DNA of 64,000 nt from Entamoeba invadens IP1. Taxonomy: Eukaryota; Evosea; Mastigamoebida; Endamoebidae. The position numbers and the translations under genes were made by a program. The notes under the pieces were generated by a model. The model did no database searches. It worked only from the letters and a program-made list of their open reading frames with translations, and was not told the DNA's origin. Below, in pieces: positions 1-9,583 of the stretch (position 1 is the first letter of the stretch; every line of letters starts with the position of its first letter). The stretch covers positions 11,014 through 75,013 of the forward strand of contig NW_004443630.1 in assembly GCF_000330505.1 (NCBI RefSeq), written 5' to 3'.

Positions 1-128
1 GAGTTTATACTTACTAATTAACAATTATTAATAGTTGCCATTTTAAACGTGAAAATGTTAATAAAATATCAATAAAATTTCCAAAATATTTATATTAAAA
101 TTATTAAAACTGTGTTTTTAAAAACGTT

Positions 129-3100
129 ATGCTTTTCTTTATATCAATATTTATAATTGCTTATTCAGAATGTTCATTCCTTTATGATTCCAATGGGTGT
201 GTCAAATACGACAAAGCCTATACTTGCACTGGAGACATAGAAATACCAGAAAATTGTTCCTGTGTATCTGGTGAAGGTTTTTATGGCCAAAATATCACAT
301 CAGTTACATTTCTCTCAGCGTCTCCAATAACCGTAAACGGAAATGCATTCTTACGGTCTAGCCTTCGTGCAGTCTATGCACCTTCAGGCATTCCCGTTGT
401 TGGTATGTATGCATTTTCACGGACACAATTAGAAATATTCCCATCCGAAACTGTTTTGGAGATATACGACTACGCATTTCAATACACAAATTTGACAAGT
501 TTCAAGTTCAACAAGGACATCACACACATCGGGGAATACGCTTTCGACTGCTCCAAAATTGAAAGCGTGGTTCTTCCCGATATTCCCATGGGTACACGCG
601 CGTTCAGTTACAATCCAATTGTTTCTGTGGATGTTGGGAATCACAAAACATTTGAAGACTCTATGTTCTTCCATTGTATCAACCTTGCAGAAATTGTTCA
701 CTCAGAAAGGGTTCAAGTCATTTCTGAAAATGCGTTGAGTGAGACTTACTCCCTAAGAAATTTCGAGTTCGGTCCAGGGGTTCAAATCATGAACAAAGCT
801 TTTGCAAAAAGTGGGATTGAAATTGTTGATTTTTCGAATTCAAAAATTGAGTTGAAGGATTCAGTGTTTTCGGAGTGTTCAAACCTCCATTACGTTCACA
901 TGGGCAGCTTAGACAGAGTTCCTGACAACACGTTTTTAAGATGCAAAAATTTAGCAAAAATTGAGACTTATAGTGGACTTACTTATTTTGGAGAATCTGC
1001 ATTTGAGGAGTGTGTTCATTTGAGTACTTTTGATTTTATGAAGCGCGTTGCGGGTGTTAGCAAAAAAGCGTTTAAACACACAAAAATACAAGAAGTTGAG
1101 TTGTTTTCAGATATGACTGTGTTTGGTACTGAGGCTTTTCTCAACTGTCCTGAACTTGAAAAGGTGATTTTAAATGGTGTTGTGAATATTCCCGGCAATG
1201 CATTTGAGAACTGTGGTTCTTTGAGAGAAGTTGTTGGCTTAGATACAGTGATGACGTTCGGGGAGTTGTCGTTTGCCAACACAAAAATTAAAGAAATTAC
1301 GTTTGCGACGTCATCAGTTATTGGTCCAAGTGCCTTTGTTAATTGCACTGAGTTGGTCAAAGTTGACTTAAACGGGATGACAAAGATCGACACATCGGTG
1401 TTTTCCGGTTGTGAAAATTTGAGTGATATTATTGGCATTGAAAACGTTACATCATTTGGAAAAAACTCGCTTGAAAACACTGCGATCACTGAAGTAACGT
1501 TAAAATATGGTTTGAAAGTTATGTCTGGAGCTTTTAAAAACAACAAAAATTTGAAAAAGGTTGACTTTGGTCAAATCAACGATGTTGGAGATACAGCGTT
1601 CATGAATTGTGAAAACTTGGAAGAGATCATTAATTACGACCAAATGAATGGATTTGGGTCAAAAGCCTTGGCTAACACTGGGCTAACAGTTCTTAAATTC
1701 ACCAAAAATATTTGGACATCTTCCTCATACACTGATATTTTTAGAGATTGCAAAAAACTTCAAAAAGTTGAATTTGCTGGGATGACAGAAATTGGTGCTT
1801 CGTTTTTTGCTGGTTGTGAACGTTTGAATGAACTTGTTGGTTTCGAGAATCTTCTCAAAATTGGGGATAGCGCCTTTTCAGGAACTGCACTTGACAAAGT
1901 TACTTTATCTTCGACAACAATTTTTTCTGGTACCTCACACTTTTCAGAATGCAAAAAATTGACAAATGTAGAACTTGTTGGTGTCACCAAACTTCCTCAA
2001 AATATATTTATGAACTGCGAAAAATTGGCGACCATTGTTGGAATCGGAAGTGTTTTAGAATTTGGTGTGAACTCTTTAAGTGGCATAGCATTCACTACGT
2101 TTGCGTTTTCTTCTTCAAAAAAATATGAATACCCTATACTTCAAAACTGTCTAAAATTAACATCTGTTGATCTTGGTGATTTGACGACTCTTGGAATTCA
2201 AATGTTTTCTGGATGCACTTCTTTGGAAATGTCAAAAATTACAAATTTAGAAAAAGTTGAAACATTTGGAGATTATTCACTTAGTGGAGTGAAACTTGGC
2301 GAATATACTTTAGATTCCACAAAAAAGTATGGTGTCGGGGTTTTCAAAGATTGCACTTCGCTTACTCAAATTGATTTGAATGGAATGACTGCCATTCCCA
2401 ATTACTTTTTGGCGAATTGTGGAAATCTTGCAACAGTCATAAACTCGGACAACCTCACAACCTTTGGTGATTACAGTTTAAGTGGAACAATACTTAAACA
2501 CTTTGTTATACCAGAAAATTCAGTTGTTGGCAAAGGTGTCTTTATGAATTGCCGAAGTCTTACAAAAGTTTCTTTGGGAAATTTAACTACTTTGTCTGTT
2601 GATTTATTCAAAGGATGTATCAAATTGATCACATTGGAAAACACTGAATATATTACCGAGTTGTCTGACTATTCTCTATATGGTTGTTTAAGTCTTTCAG
2701 AATATAGTTTCACAATTAATGTCGTAAAATATGGTAAATATTGTCTTTCTGGAACGTCGATAACAGAAATCACTTTCAGTCCAAATATTGATTCTAAAAG
2801 TGACTTCTCGCATGCTTTTGAGAATTGCGATTCTTTAACTTCAGTAAATCTGAATTCACAAACTAAAATTTTTGAATACCAATTTGCTGGTTGCAAAAAT
2901 CTGAAAACAGTTAAAAACATCGAAAATTTGGTTCAAATAATGGACTATGGATTCCATAACACAGGATTTATTGAACTTGTGATAAAAGCAACGACAAAAT
3001 ATTCAATTGGGTGTTTTTCAAACTGTGAAAACCTTGTTAAAGTCACCAATTTTGGGCAATCGCAATTATCAAATTTAATGTTTGAAAATTGTATTTCTCT

Positions 3101-4970
3101 TCGTGAGATTACTGGTTTTGATGGTGTAACATTCTCAAACTACACATTCAAAAATTGTGGGTTTAAATCAGTAAAAGTCCCAATCACATCGAGCTATGGG
3201 TGGGGCCTTTTTTCTGACAACTTACTTCTCGAGAATGTAGACGTAACAGAAACCAACAACATAGCAAATTACATGTTTTCAAATTGCCAAAATCTTTCGC
3301 TTGTAACAGGTTTAGAAAACATTCGCTACATTTATAGTGGAGCCTTTATAAATTGTTCGTTACTTCAAAAAGTAAAATTAAACGCGCTTCAGGTTATCGA
3401 AAATAGTATTTTTGATGAAAACGTTGAAACGATTGTATCAACTAATTACGAAAGCCCTCTTGGTTCCAAGTTTCCACTTAACACAACAACAGATGTTTTT
3501 GTAGATCTAACGTATAAAGGAAATTACTTTGGAAATGTGCTTGTAACTAAAATAGCATGTGGTCAACAAGAGTACTTTGACATCGAAAATAAAACATGTG
3601 TAAATTGTCCAACAAATTATTACTCAGGTGGAGGATTGGCTCAACTATGTGAAACAGATATGACGACATGTTTGACCGCACATTTAAATTGTGAGATTTG
3701 TATCGAAAACGAATGTCAAAAATGTATCAAAAATTACTACATGGATTCGGGTGTGTGTAAATACTTTGACTGTGGAGAAGGTGGAGAATTTATCAATGGA
3801 AAGTGTGTTCCTCTGTGTGCTGAAACCGAAGAGGTGGTTGATGGAATATGCAAATCAAAATGCAAAGAATCTGAAGAACGAGTCAATGGATTTTGCGTGG
3901 CCAAATGCAACAAAAGCGAAGAACGGGTCGGTGGTGAATGTATCTCTAAATGTGCGATGAATGAGGTTCGAGTTAGCACGGGTTGTGTAACGAAATGTCA
4001 AAATTACCAGGAGATGGTGAGTGATATTTGCCTTGAAAAGTGTAAAAATACCGAAGATCGTCTTGGCAAAGTTTGTGCGCCAAAGTGTTCTGAAGGGTAC
4101 GAACGCGTTGATTTGATTTGTGTAGAAAAGTGTCTTGAAACGGAAGAACATGTAGATGGAGTTTGTAGAGAAAAATGCAAAGCAAATGAGGAGAGATTTA
4201 ACACGACGTGTATGACCGTCTGCCAGTATACTTTTGTTCGTGATGAGAATGGGGTATGCCAAAAAGACTGTCCAGTAGGTCAAGAGGTCATTGGAGGGAA
4301 GTGTGTTGATAAATGCAAAGACAACGAAGAAAGGATTGAAGGCAATTGTGTGACGAAATGTACTGAAGATGAAGAACGCATTGATGGAAGTTGCACAAGA
4401 AAATGTACTGAGAGTGAGGAAAGAATTGAAGGAATGTGTACACCAAAATGTGCTAACACTGAGGAGCGAATTAATGGTGTGTGTAAAGAAAAGTGCAAAA
4501 GTAATGAAATTCGACTTAATGGTATCTGTGTATTAAATTGTGACGTTGATGAAGAAGAGTATGATGGCGTTTGCGTTAAAAAATGTACAAAAAGTGAAGA
4601 AAGAATAAATGGCATGTGCACTCCAAAATGCCAAGATTATGAAGAACGAATCAATGGTGTTTGCACCAGAAAGTGTACAGACATGGAAGAAAGAATTAAC
4701 GGAATTTGTACGCAACGATGTTTAAGTACGGAAGAGCGTATTAATGGTATCTGCACAACAAAGTGTACTGAGAACGAAGTGCGTTTAAATGGTGTTTGTG
4801 TTCAAAAGGAGTGTGGAGAAAAGCAGTTTGTTGAAGAAGGAATTTGCAAAGATTGTAAGGACAAATACGAAACGCCGTGCCAAGATGATGAGTGTAAACA
4901 GTGCACTGAAAATAAAAACGTTTCAAACTATGTTATACTTGTTGTGGTTATTCTGTTGACCTTTATCTGA
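129..4970 (+). CDS. BspA-like leucine-rich-repeat surface protein with Cys-rich stalk
   Basis: 1613 aa starting at an ATG. Residues 1-14 are a hydrophobic signal peptide. About residues 40-1115 are tandem BspA-type LRRs (LRR_5 class) of roughly 23 aa, with recurring motifs such as 'F.NC..L..V.....' and 'I...AF'. Residues about 1144-1215 hold CxxC-type Cys pairs. Residues about 1215-1562 hold 23 Cys-rich repeats of about 15 aa. The last 16 residues (NVSNYVILVVVILLTFI region) are hydrophobic with no cytoplasmic tail, fitting either a GPI-anchor signal or a C-terminal membrane anchor. BspA-like proteins are a large surface-adhesion family in Entamoeba and Trichomonas. The combination of signal peptide, LRR domain, Cys stalk and anchor implies plasma-membrane display. 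The ligand is unknown. No intron is needed. The gene is convergent with the UPF1-like gene at 5111. Confidence 0.9.
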   Translation: MLFFISIFIIAYSECSFLYDSNGCVKYDKAYTCTGDIEIPENCSCVSGEGFYGQNITSVTFLSASPITVNGNAFLRSSLRAVYAPSGIPVVGMYAFSRTQLEIFPSETVLEIYDYAFQYTNLTSFKFNKDITHIGEYAFDCSKIESVVLPDIPMGTRAFSYNPIVSVDVGNHKTFEDSMFFHCINLAEIVHSERVQVISENALSETYSLRNFEFGPGVQIMNKAFAKSGIEIVDFSNSKIELKDSVFSECSNLHYVHMGSLDRVPDNTFLRCKNLAKIETYSGLTYFGESAFEECVHLSTFDFMKRVAGVSKKAFKHTKIQEVELFSDMTVFGTEAFLNCPELEKVILNGVVNIPGNAFENCGSLREVVGLDTVMTFGELSFANTKIKEITFATSSVIGPSAFVNCTELVKVDLNGMTKIDTSVFSGCENLSDIIGIENVTSFGKNSLENTAITEVTLKYGLKVMSGAFKNNKNLKKVDFGQINDVGDTAFMNCENLEEIINYDQMNGFGSKALANTGLTVLKFTKNIWTSSSYTDIFRDCKKLQKVEFAGMTEIGASFFAGCERLNELVGFENLLKIGDSAFSGTALDKVTLSSTTIFSGTSHFSECKKLTNVELVGVTKLPQNIFMNCEKLATIVGIGSVLEFGVNSLSGIAFTTFAFSSSKKYEYPILQNCLKLTSVDLGDLTTLGIQMFSGCTSLEMSKITNLEKVETFGDYSLSGVKLGEYTLDSTKKYGVGVFKDCTSLTQIDLNGMTAIPNYFLANCGNLATVINSDNLTTFGDYSLSGTILKHFVIPENSVVGKGVFMNCRSLTKVSLGNLTTLSVDLFKGCIKLITLENTEYITELSDYSLYGCLSLSEYSFTINVVKYGKYCLSGTSITEITFSPNIDSKSDFSHAFENCDSLTSVNLNSQTKIFEYQFAGCKNLKTVKNIENLVQIMDYGFHNTGFIELVIKATTKYSIGCFSNCENLVKVTNFGQSQLSNLMFENCISLREITGFDGVTFSNYTFKNCGFKSVKVPITSSYGWGLFSDNLLLENVDVTETNNIANYMFSNCQNLSLVTGLENIRYIYSGAFINCSLLQKVKLNALQVIENSIFDENVETIVSTNYESPLGSKFPLNTTTDVFVDLTYKGNYFGNVLVTKIACGQQEYFDIENKTCVNCPTNYYSGGGLAQLCETDMTTCLTAHLNCEICIENECQKCIKNYYMDSGVCKYFDCGEGGEFINGKCVPLCAETEEVVDGICKSKCKESEERVNGFCVAKCNKSEERVGGECISKCAMNEVRVSTGCVTKCQNYQEMVSDICLEKCKNTEDRLGKVCAPKCSEGYERVDLICVEKCLETEEHVDGVCREKCKANEERFNTTCMTVCQYTFVRDENGVCQKDCPVGQEVIGGKCVDKCKDNEERIEGNCVTKCTEDEERIDGSCTRKCTESEERIEGMCTPKCANTEERINGVCKEKCKSNEIRLNGICVLNCDVDEEEYDGVCVKKCTKSEERINGMCTPKCQDYEERINGVCTRKCTDMEERINGICTQRCLSTEERINGICTTKCTENEVRLNGVCVQKECGEKQFVEEGICKDCKDKYETPCQDDECKQCTENKNVSNYVILVVVILLTFI
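3771..4814 (+). repeat. In-frame ~45-bp tandem repeat coding the Cys-rich stalk
   Basis: About 23 consecutive units of 15 residues, consensus x-K-C-x-x-x-E-E-R-I-x-G-x-C-x, lie inside the BspA-like gene. The 3' units, from about 4310 on, are most alike (repeated 'EERING.C'). The 5' units are more diverged, suggesting recent expansion from the 3' side. The fixed codon-length period allows copy-number change without frame loss. Confidence 0.85.
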
Positions 4971-5110
4971 AACAGTCGTTTCCAATTTTGGTTTTTATTT
5001 ATAATTTATAATATTTAATAACTTTATAATTAAACTTTTTTATTAAAACTATAATAGTATTAATAGTTTTAATAAAAAACATAGTGATACACACAAATAA
5101 AACAACACAA

Positions 5111-8100
5111 TCAATAAGAGACTATTTTAGAAACAAAAAATTGTTCAAGTTGATCGTCATCAATCAGTTCCTTGTCAACAAGAATCAGTTCGACAATTAA
5201 GTCGCTTTTTGTTGTGTCATTCAAGTAAAATCCACATTCTTCCAACAACAGTTTTGTGGTTTTCTGTAAAACAAATTGTGCTCTATGATATTTCTCTTCT
5301 AAATCTTTTATGTGTCCAACAATAGTCATTCCCTCAAAGCGATTATCGACGAATACCCTTTTAGACGTAATACCATTTAACATATCAACATTTTGTTTAT
5401 CTTTAATAACAATTGACAAATACAACGTTTTTGTTCGATAATTATCACAAGATAGTTTGTATTGTTTTGGTTTGTCAAGTTGAATCCCTCTTTTTAAATC
5501 AACAACGATTGTCTGACCATCAACAGTACAAAAGTAAGTTTTTTCCTTAAGTAAATCATCAACTGTTACATAAACATTCCGAAACACTTCAATGGGTTTT
5601 TCTAACTTTTTAATCTCAACATCAAGAGTTTCGTTAATCACCTTTTCCTCTTCTGTTAAGAACGCATTGTTATCTACTGAAGAAATTAATATAAATAAGT
5701 CTCTTCTTTCGTCTCCACGCTCGTTTTTGTAAAGACCACCTTCTTTTTGTACTAGTAAAATAGTACTTTTTTTATTTATAACTTTTGTCTGACCAAAACT
5801 TTTTTCAAAGAGAGTTTCTAACACTGAAACATCAACATTCACTAAGTAATTGTAATACCTTTTTAATACATGTATATTATAAATGATGTCTGAGTTGATA
5901 CGTTTGTAATTTTTTGTATTTTCCATTTTAATTGTCAGGTCAACAACAGCAAATAATTTTCCATTTCTTTCAACGTCAAGTTTCACATTTTTTTCTTTTT
6001 CACAAATACGACCAAATCGATACTTAAAAAAGCAGTCTTCGATTTCAATAGTTACAACACCTCCATTCAAAAAATTTATAAATGGAATTTCTTTGTTTAT
6101 CACTACTGGATTTCGTCTAATATTGTCTTCTTCAATCTTTTCCAAAATATTAGTACACACGCATTCACTTGGTTGTTTGCAGCGACGTGAGACGTCCAAA
6201 TTAGGCGGTTCGAATTTCCGTATTTTGCGAATTTCATTTAACTCTTTTTCCTCAATTATTTTTTCGATTTCTTCGATTTTACTTGAGTTTTCTTCATTCG
6301 CGTCATACACCATTTGAAATTGTGACCTCTCCAGTTTTATTTTTTCGATGGTAGGAACTTCTTCGCTCACAACACAGACTTTTCCTTCGACCTCCTTTGC
6401 AACAACAAAGCAATTTTTGTCATACAAAAATTTCATCAAATTTTTGAAAATTGGGTTTATCATAAGTGTGTAAGCATCACCTATTATTACCAACCCATAT
6501 TTTGCTCGTGTTAGCGAAACGTTAAGTCTTCGATGATCTCCAACAAATCCAATGCCACGATTCTCGTTTGACCTCACACATGATATGATAATAAATGGCT
6601 TCTCGTTTCCTTGGAATCCATCAACACTTGATACTTCTATGGTCTTATGTTCTTCCCCAAGTAACTCTCGTTGTGTAGCGTATGGCGAGATAATACCAAT
6701 TTCATCATCTCTTATATTTTTTTCATTCAATTTTTTTACCATAAATTTCACAACTTTCTTCTCTTCGTCGTTTCCATAACTCTTCCCACTTGTTCCATAA
6801 AATTCATCGCCTTTGCAATGAACAAACATCACTGGAAATTCGTTATTTGGGAAAAGTCCTTCAATTCTTTCATCAAATCTGTCATCTTCATCAACACCAT
6901 CCACCAGTTTTCCATTATAAAAATTGTTATTTGGGAATTGCGAAATAGCGGGGTGCATTCTGTATTGTGTAGTGAGGAGAGCATAAGCAACACCGTTTTG
7001 TAAAAGTCGTTCAAACATTGACTTTTCAAGCCCGCCATTCTTTGCTTCATTCGAGACGACTGTCGGAGGAAGCTGCTGAATATCACCAATCAAAACTGCC
7101 TTTTGGACATTCATAATCCCACTAAACGTTTCGGGTTCAATGGATTGTGCTGATTCATCAATCACTGCGCACGCAAATTTTATTTTGAAAACAGCCTTTG
7201 ACAATGTAGCTGCAATAACGTCATAATTTTCTGTAATTTCTGCAAGGTTTATCCTTGTAAAGTCATTGATTGTTTTGTTTTCAGTGTCACTGAGTGTTAT
7301 CCTTTTTCGTTGGTACAGTTTGTTGTTTGCGAACGAGAGGTATTTTTGAAAGTCTTTAAACATCAGTTGAAGTTTTGGCGATTCTTTGTATTCCTCTTCT
7401 ATCCGACATATCTCTTTATTTTCTTGTTGAGTGAAGAAACTGTCTATTTTCTTTTTCAATAAATTTTGAATATCAGAAAGGCTGTTACCATCTTTGTCAA
7501 CATCAGCATGTTTGCAATATTCATATGCTCGGTACAGAAGCGAAACCCCTCTAACTTTGTCGCTCAAATCAGCGTACTTTTCGTCAGCTGGAATTCTCAC
7601 AACAGAAATTCCAAAATCAACAAGACGTTCACACAACACATTCACGGCATTGTTGCTTGAAGCGGACACCAAGACCTTTTTGTTGATAGAAATGTCTTTA
7701 CCTCTATGTGGAATAAAATCTCTTCCAGTATTCATTTCTATTCGTTGTATCTCAATTTTCTCTCGGTAGAACAAAATGTGTTGTACAATAGAAACTGCTA
7801 CAGATGTTTTCCCTGTCCCTGGAGGACCCACAACTAATGACAAATGATTATTTAAAGCGCTTAAAACAGCAGCAATTTGACTTGCATTCAATTCAACCGG
7901 ATTTTTCAATCCAGGCGGATTGATATCCATAAAACTAAACACTTCCTTTGTTTTTGGCACAACTGTTCCTAAAATAGTACTGATGTATTCATTTGTGTTT
8001 TGCCTTTTCTCAAAAAGGTGAAGACCATTGGTGACTACTTCCGAGCTACAGTTATCCGTCAATACATACAAACGGAATATTTTTGTTTTCCAACTCTCTT

Positions 8101-9142
8101 TAGCGCCAAATAGGTATTTTGGGACTTCTTGAAAATATTGAGGTAATAACTCTTGAAAATAATTTTCTTTGATTTGCAATTTCGCTGAATTTGGGCCCGT
8201 AGAAAGAACCTCGCCATACACTACAAAATCACATTTGGAAAACAAAGTAGCACAATTGAGAATCACAAAGTCAAGTGTTTCCAAGTTTAAAATCCCCCTC
8301 TGTCCTTTTCCACATAATATAAATTTCGACGTTGAACGAGGCATTTTCTGGTGCTTTTTTCTACTTATAACAGCAAACACACGGTCATTTTCATTAATAA
8401 AATTTATCTCCGTCTTAATCACATACTCCTCCCAACTTTGTTGTTGATTTTCGTAATTTACAAGTGTTTTATAAACAGAGCAATATTCACTCGGTGACAA
8501 ATATTTGTTTCGAACTCTTGCCTCAACAAAAGTGTTTTCCACTACATCGTCAATAGCATTCACTACATCAAGGCTAACAACATGAACTGATGTGCCAATT
8601 GTTTGTGTCTGATCTAAATTATTTAAAGAGAATACACCTTGTTTTGCAACATGTTCACTGTACAAAAATCTCTCGTTTTCCTTTAGACAATCACTGCAAT
8701 AAAACTTCGGATCACCAAGACGAAATAACAAGTCAAAAATATTTGTGTCCCCACAACGACAACACTCAATATTATGACCACCACACGAGAAAGTATAATG
8801 GCGACAATTCTTGATATGAACCAAGATCTGACAATCACCACAATTGGATACTGGACCATTGCAAATATATTTCCCACAAACACACTTCACAACCCCTTCA
8901 CTCTCTCCACAGTAATAACACTTTTTTTCTTCAAATATTTGTTTCTTGTGTTTTGTTTGTTCCTTTTCTTTGAATGATGGACTAAACTTATTTTTTAATC
9001 CTTTTGATGAAAAAGAAGGGACAACGGACGATACTCTTTTTTGTTGATGTTGTTGTCGAATCTTATCTATCTGTAGTGGTGCTTGGTGATTTATTTTGTA
9101 TTGACCATATTGTTCGTAATCGTAAAAATCATCATCATCCAT
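5111..9142 (-). CDS. UPF1-like: UPF1-type superfamily 1 RNA helicase with long C-terminal extension
   Basis: 1343 aa from an ATG at 9142. Residues about 75-155 form a Cys/His-rich zinc module (CYYCGE, CVCGKYIC, CGDCQ, CRHYTFSCGGH, CCRCG) matching the UPF1 CH domain that binds UPF2. The SF1 helicase core spans about 415-910. It shows Walker A GPPGTGKT (~437), DESAQ (~661), GDIQQLPPTV, YRMHP (~726), SVDGFQGNE and RRLNVSLTRAKYG (~880). By family this is an ATP-dependent 5'-3' RNA helicase acting in nonsense-mediated decay in the cytoplasm. The 430 residues after the core are charged and match nothing I recognise, and they do not look like the SQ-rich tail of animal UPF1. Another UPF1/SMUBP2-clade helicase is possible, but the CH domain favours UPF1. 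Confidence 0.9.
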   Translation of the reverse strand: MDDDDFYDYEQYGQYKINHQAPLQIDKIRQQHQQKRVSSVVPSFSSKGLKNKFSPSFKEKEQTKHKKQIFEEKKCYYCGESEGVVKCVCGKYICNGPVSNCGDCQILVHIKNCRHYTFSCGGHNIECCRCGDTNIFDLLFRLGDPKFYCSDCLKENERFLYSEHVAKQGVFSLNNLDQTQTIGTSVHVVSLDVVNAIDDVVENTFVEARVRNKYLSPSEYCSVYKTLVNYENQQQSWEEYVIKTEINFINENDRVFAVISRKKHQKMPRSTSKFILCGKGQRGILNLETLDFVILNCATLFSKCDFVVYGEVLSTGPNSAKLQIKENYFQELLPQYFQEVPKYLFGAKESWKTKIFRLYVLTDNCSSEVVTNGLHLFEKRQNTNEYISTILGTVVPKTKEVFSFMDINPPGLKNPVELNASQIAAVLSALNNHLSLVVGPPGTGKTSVAVSIVQHILFYREKIEIQRIEMNTGRDFIPHRGKDISINKKVLVSASSNNAVNVLCERLVDFGISVVRIPADEKYADLSDKVRGVSLLYRAYEYCKHADVDKDGNSLSDIQNLLKKKIDSFFTQQENKEICRIEEEYKESPKLQLMFKDFQKYLSFANNKLYQRKRITLSDTENKTINDFTRINLAEITENYDVIAATLSKAVFKIKFACAVIDESAQSIEPETFSGIMNVQKAVLIGDIQQLPPTVVSNEAKNGGLEKSMFERLLQNGVAYALLTTQYRMHPAISQFPNNNFYNGKLVDGVDEDDRFDERIEGLFPNNEFPVMFVHCKGDEFYGTSGKSYGNDEEKKVVKFMVKKLNEKNIRDDEIGIISPYATQRELLGEEHKTIEVSSVDGFQGNEKPFIIISCVRSNENRGIGFVGDHRRLNVSLTRAKYGLVIIGDAYTLMINPIFKNLMKFLYDKNCFVVAKEVEGKVCVVSEEVPTIEKIKLERSQFQMVYDANEENSSKIEEIEKIIEEKELNEIRKIRKFEPPNLDVSRRCKQPSECVCTNILEKIEEDNIRRNPVVINKEIPFINFLNGGVVTIEIEDCFFKYRFGRICEKEKNVKLDVERNGKLFAVVDLTIKMENTKNYKRINSDIIYNIHVLKRYYNYLVNVDVSVLETLFEKSFGQTKVINKKSTILLVQKEGGLYKNERGDERRDLFILISSVDNNAFLTEEEKVINETLDVEIKKLEKPIEVFRNVYVTVDDLLKEKTYFCTVDGQTIVVDLKRGIQLDKPKQYKLSCDNYRTKTLYLSIVIKDKQNVDMLNGITSKRVFVDNRFEGMTIVGHIKDLEEKYHRAQFVLQKTTKLLLEECGFYLNDTTKSDLIVELILVDKELIDDDQLEQFFVSKIVSY

Positions 9143-9304
9143 CTTACTGCCTTTTTTTGAGTTTCATATTCGACATTTCTTTTTCAATAAATCTCAAAAA
9201 ACAATATTGGAACTATAATAATGGATTATAGAAGTATTTAATCATAATGGGTAAAATAAATACGACAATGTGGTTTTATAATTTTTAAATGAGTATAGTC
9301 ATTC

Positions 9305-9323
9305 CGTGTATAGTTAATACACG
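9305..9323. repeat. Small perfect hairpin
   Basis: A 7-bp perfect stem (CGTGTAT / ATACACG) with a 5-nt loop lies just outside the palindromic element described next. It may be part of that element's outer end; no function is assigned. Confidence 0.4.
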
Positions 9324-9583
9324 TAATGACAAACCCCTAAACTGAGATTATTGGTTTGTAAATAGAGTCAGTTTTCTAACGTTATCTGGTCCCAAACGTT
9401 ATTTGGTGAACAAAAAATACCTTCATTTTTGTCTAAACATCGGGCATTAGGTAAAGCGTGAAATAATCCGAATCAATTGGGATGGATTTTTTGGGACTGC
9501 TCCCCGAATTATTCCATTTTTTATGGTCCAAAAAGCACCAGATAACGTTAAACGACTGACTGTATTGTAAAACAATCACAAAC

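Noticed and set aside
3737..4715. Minus-strand open frames across the Cys-rich repeat
   Set aside because: Shadows of the 45-bp repeat; absence of stops follows from the periodic codons.
3771..4814. Tandem repeat considered as a CRISPR-like array
   Set aside because: The repeat is in frame within a long coding region, has no unique spacers, and the genome is eukaryotic.
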